Of a DNA stretch of 7,965 nt, positions 7,401 to 7,965 are shown one piece after another. The DNA is from JAIEPT01 sp038217425. GTDB lineage: Bacteria > Planctomycetota > Planctomycetia > Gemmatales > Gemmataceae. The stretch covers positions 1 through 7,965 of the forward strand of contig JBBQPM010000259.1 of assembly GCA_038217425.1 (NCBI GenBank). Direction: 5' to 3'. The notes under the pieces were generated by a model. That model saw nothing but the letters and a program-made list of their open reading frames with translations, made no database searches and was not told the origin of the DNA. Positions within the stretch are counted from its first letter, which is position 1. Every line of letters begins with the position of its first letter. Both the position numbers and the translations under genes were made by a program.

Positions 7401-7757
7401 TTCTTGATGGAAGCGGAGGACGTTTTCGGGATCCTTGGCCATGTCGGGGGGCAGGATTTTGAGCGCGACGTTGCGATCGAGCTGGGAATCGCGGGCGCGG
7501 AGGACCGCCGCCATGCCGCCGACGCCGATCGCTTCGATGAGTTCGAAATGGGCGAGTCGTTTGCCGCGGAGATTCCCGACCGCCGCCTCGGACATGCCGG
7601 CGATTTTCTTCGAGATGATCGTGGGGGGATCGTCGGGGGGGCGACGTTCGTCAAAAACGACGTTGCCGTCCGCGGTCACCAAACGGAGTTGGGAATCGGT
7701 CTTGGCTTTCGGTTCGCTGCCGCCTTCGAGCTTGCGCGTAGAACGAGGTTCCGACAT
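4455..7757 (-). CDS. Transmembrane Ser/Thr protein kinase (Hanks/PknB type) with extracytoplasmic beta-helix domains
   Basis: This is an 1100-residue receptor-like kinase. Residues 1-67 are a polar N-terminal region. The kinase domain spans about 68-335: glycine loop IGVGGMAAV (77-85), ATP lysine K100 in VALK, helix-C E119, catalytic loop HRDVKPSN (192-199), metal-binding DMG (212-214, in place of DFG), SPE (241-243) and D256. All catalytic residues are present, so it should be active. One membrane helix (about 363-385) and a Pro/Lys-rich linker lead to a roughly 690-residue outer part. Repeated strand-turn units such as RFEDCEF (526-532), TFDGCFF (568-574), SFKNCLI (916-922) and RFENTKV (940-946) suggest two right-handed beta-helix blocks (about 485-650 and 778-1020). 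KALSQARPGDVILIKGG (784-800) is a typical beta-helix entry. Its ligand is unknown; carbohydrate or cell-wall material is plausible. The ATG has a weak GAG 8 bases upstream. It is the first gene of an operon with the TIM-barrel gene. Confidence 0.93.
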   Translation of the reverse strand: MSEPRSTRKLEGGSEPKAKTDSQLRLVTADGNVVFDERRPPDDPPTIISKKIAGMSEAAVGNLRGKRLAHFELIEAIGVGGMAAVLRARDSQLDRNVALKILPPDMAKDPENVLRFHQEARAAAKLDHENIARVFYYGEDQGLHFIAFEFVDGKNLRTILERRGKIPVREAIRYVLQIASGLEHAASRGVVHRDVKPSNIIVTETGRAKLVDMGLARSMEKQNELGLTQSGVTLGTFDYISPEQAIEPRDADSRSDIYSLGCTLYHMLTGIPPVPEGTAAKKLHHHQHVLPQDPRQLCADIPDEVAMVLGKMMAKDLKDRYQRPIELVQHLMKVAHKVGAADDLPEGGMFVDARLPGEPRRRPFLVVSLAFLALAAVLVALSMVPPTKTPSKPKGQSPAQVPLVSKKTDVFPQIELPAPVLDARAVFQDPKRRSIVDLAGKIIDLSDEGVEYTGKLRDAVENGQFNFSSDNLGKETLPDERRALAGIVIADGSVTFRRVKFRMDSKPIPSKFPASMIQVRGSSVVRFEDCEFIHAKHYAGQVRDNPELHLFAFVSVDEDLNGKIPKITFDGCFFDFGQAPVVLHDSAEVTASQCAFMPQQSLIQHRGKGDSKITLENCSAYVMNGPAFRFDDEVSCKLRVSRSIFSNPASKSSTEGDEPDYICQTSSKVAERIVYEGKSNLYHNLNNLWSRRNGLKNFGALDRFREEIEKAEGSDPDSTLLETSPWKHSNSYKRVKEEAFQIALGIPEAIGMQRWGLALDLKLVDLDALDSSVNDKTIFNDLDKALSQARPGDVILIKGGEKRDVAIASSLLTKGPVTLRAYPGEKEKPNLVMQTHRRKTWLFNFGNDAKFTFENLEITLAQETKGMPEGMAHSVLRLEGNAQCAFVGCDITLNGKDNFNLVEFGAGDPRALADVSFKNCLIRGDGDILALRAPQACTVRFENTKVALNGSVVHFQGSSRDGLREGDVKVMADKSTFFLRKPFLTMHVQGNLAGLAPWTVDAKNTLFALMDDVPLLLAEGDGATKETAPASVKWIGEKNRYYAPMDRWLSSRLEAGGTYDLTHPRSDGAFTEMTFENAPATLYDWTREDFDLRLKEIGLE

Positions 7758-7812
7758 GAAATCGTCTCAAAGCCAGGCGGTCCATCTCCACCCGCGAATT
7801 CCGTCCTGTTCC

Positions 7813-7842
7813 AGTATAACGGTCCCGCGAGCCGAGTGTCAA
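7813..7842 (-). promoter_or_regulatory. Strong sigma70-type promoter of the kinase operon
   Basis: On the minus strand TTGACA (7837-7842) matches the -35 consensus fully. TATACT (7813-7818) matches the -10 consensus at 5 of 6 positions, and the spacer is 18 bp. Transcription would start near 7806, giving a leader of about 50 bases before the kinase ATG at 7757. No operator is evident, which suggests constitutive housekeeping-type expression. Confidence 0.75.
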
Positions 7843-7856
7843 TTCACGATGCCTTG

Positions 7857-7886
7857 GGAAACATGGGGGGCGCGCCAATGGTTTCC
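7857..7886. repeat. Short imperfect inverted repeat upstream of the kinase promoter
   Basis: GGAAACAT (7857-7864) and ATGGTTTCC (7878-7886) are complementary apart from one bulged base, around a G-rich centre that includes the palindrome GGCGCGCC (7869-7876). It lies about 15-45 bases upstream of the -35 box, so it could be an activator or repressor site or a chance palindrome. Confidence 0.25.
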
Positions 7887-7911
7887 GGCACTCGTCCCGG
7901 CAATCGGCGAG

Positions 7912-7965
7912 CCAGGTCGCGTAAGCGCCTGGAGTAACCGCACGGGATGCTGTGCTCCAGGCGCT
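7912..7965. repeat. Overlapping inverted repeats at the window edge (possible REP-like element or terminator)
   Basis: AGCGCCTGGAG (7924-7934) and CTCCAGGCGCT (7955-7965) are perfect 11-bp inverted arms around a 20-base loop. A second hairpin uses the same middle segment: CCAGGTCGC (7912-7920) pairs with GCGCCTGG (7925-7932) around GTAA, with one bulged T. The two hairpins exclude each other. The element reaches the last base of the window and may extend beyond it. It lies upstream of the kinase promoter, so it belongs either to the 3' end of a neighbouring transcript or to a dispersed repeat. Confidence 0.55.

Noticed and set aside
7071..7937. 288-codon plus-strand open frame opposite the kinase N-terminus and promoter
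   Set aside because: It covers the kinase active-site region in antisense and crosses the kinase promoter, with no recognisable domain.

Overview
The window is GC-rich bacterial DNA and most likely comes from a member of the Planctomycetota (Pirellulales-like). The main reason is the large Hanks-type Ser/Thr kinase. Its activation-loop region (SPEQAIEPRDADSRSDIYSLGCTLYHMLTG, read in two pieces) and its architecture (kinase, one membrane helix, very large ectodomain) are typical of the many planctomycete kinases. A bacterial RNase Y and a CFA/coclaurine-N-methyltransferase-like enzyme fit this but do not prove it. No tRNA, rRNA, CRISPR array, transposase or integrase is visible.

Layout from left to right. 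(1) 27-1001, plus strand: a SAM-dependent methyltransferase of the CFA-synthase / coclaurine N-methyltransferase-like family. (2) 1001-1110: a compact element made of two 29-base hairpin-forming copies in inverted orientation. It fills almost the whole gap between two convergent genes and looks like a REPIN (REP doublet). (3) 1118-2683, minus strand: rny, ribonuclease Y, complete with membrane anchor, coiled coil, KH and HD domains. (4) 2684-3263: a 580-base interval with a possible 76-codon small membrane protein (2787-3017, minus), a good sigma70-type promoter (3185-3214, minus) and several perfect hairpins. Together these look like a long, structured rny leader. (5) 3264-4448, minus: a TIM-barrel, glycoside-hydrolase-like protein of unknown substrate. 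(6) 4455-7757, minus: an 1100-residue transmembrane Ser/Thr kinase whose extracytoplasmic part is predicted to hold two right-handed beta-helix blocks. (7) 7758-7965: the kinase promoter (TTGACA, 18 bp, TATACT) and, at the window edge, a set of overlapping inverted repeats.

The kinase and the TIM-barrel gene are separated by 6 bases on the same strand, behind one strong promoter, so they are almost certainly one operon. A reasonable inference is a signalling pair: a surface beta-helix that may bind polysaccharide or cell-wall material, coupled to a cytoplasmic kinase and a cytoplasmic sugar-enzyme-like partner. No clear intrinsic terminator follows the TIM-barrel gene, so some read-through into rny is possible, but rny appears to have its own promoter.

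The most unusual items are the kinase/double beta-helix fusion with its TIM-barrel partner, the REPIN-like element, and the structured rny leader with its candidate small membrane protein. Long plus-strand open frames opposite the kinase, TIM-barrel and rny genes are antisense shadows of GC-rich coding sequence.
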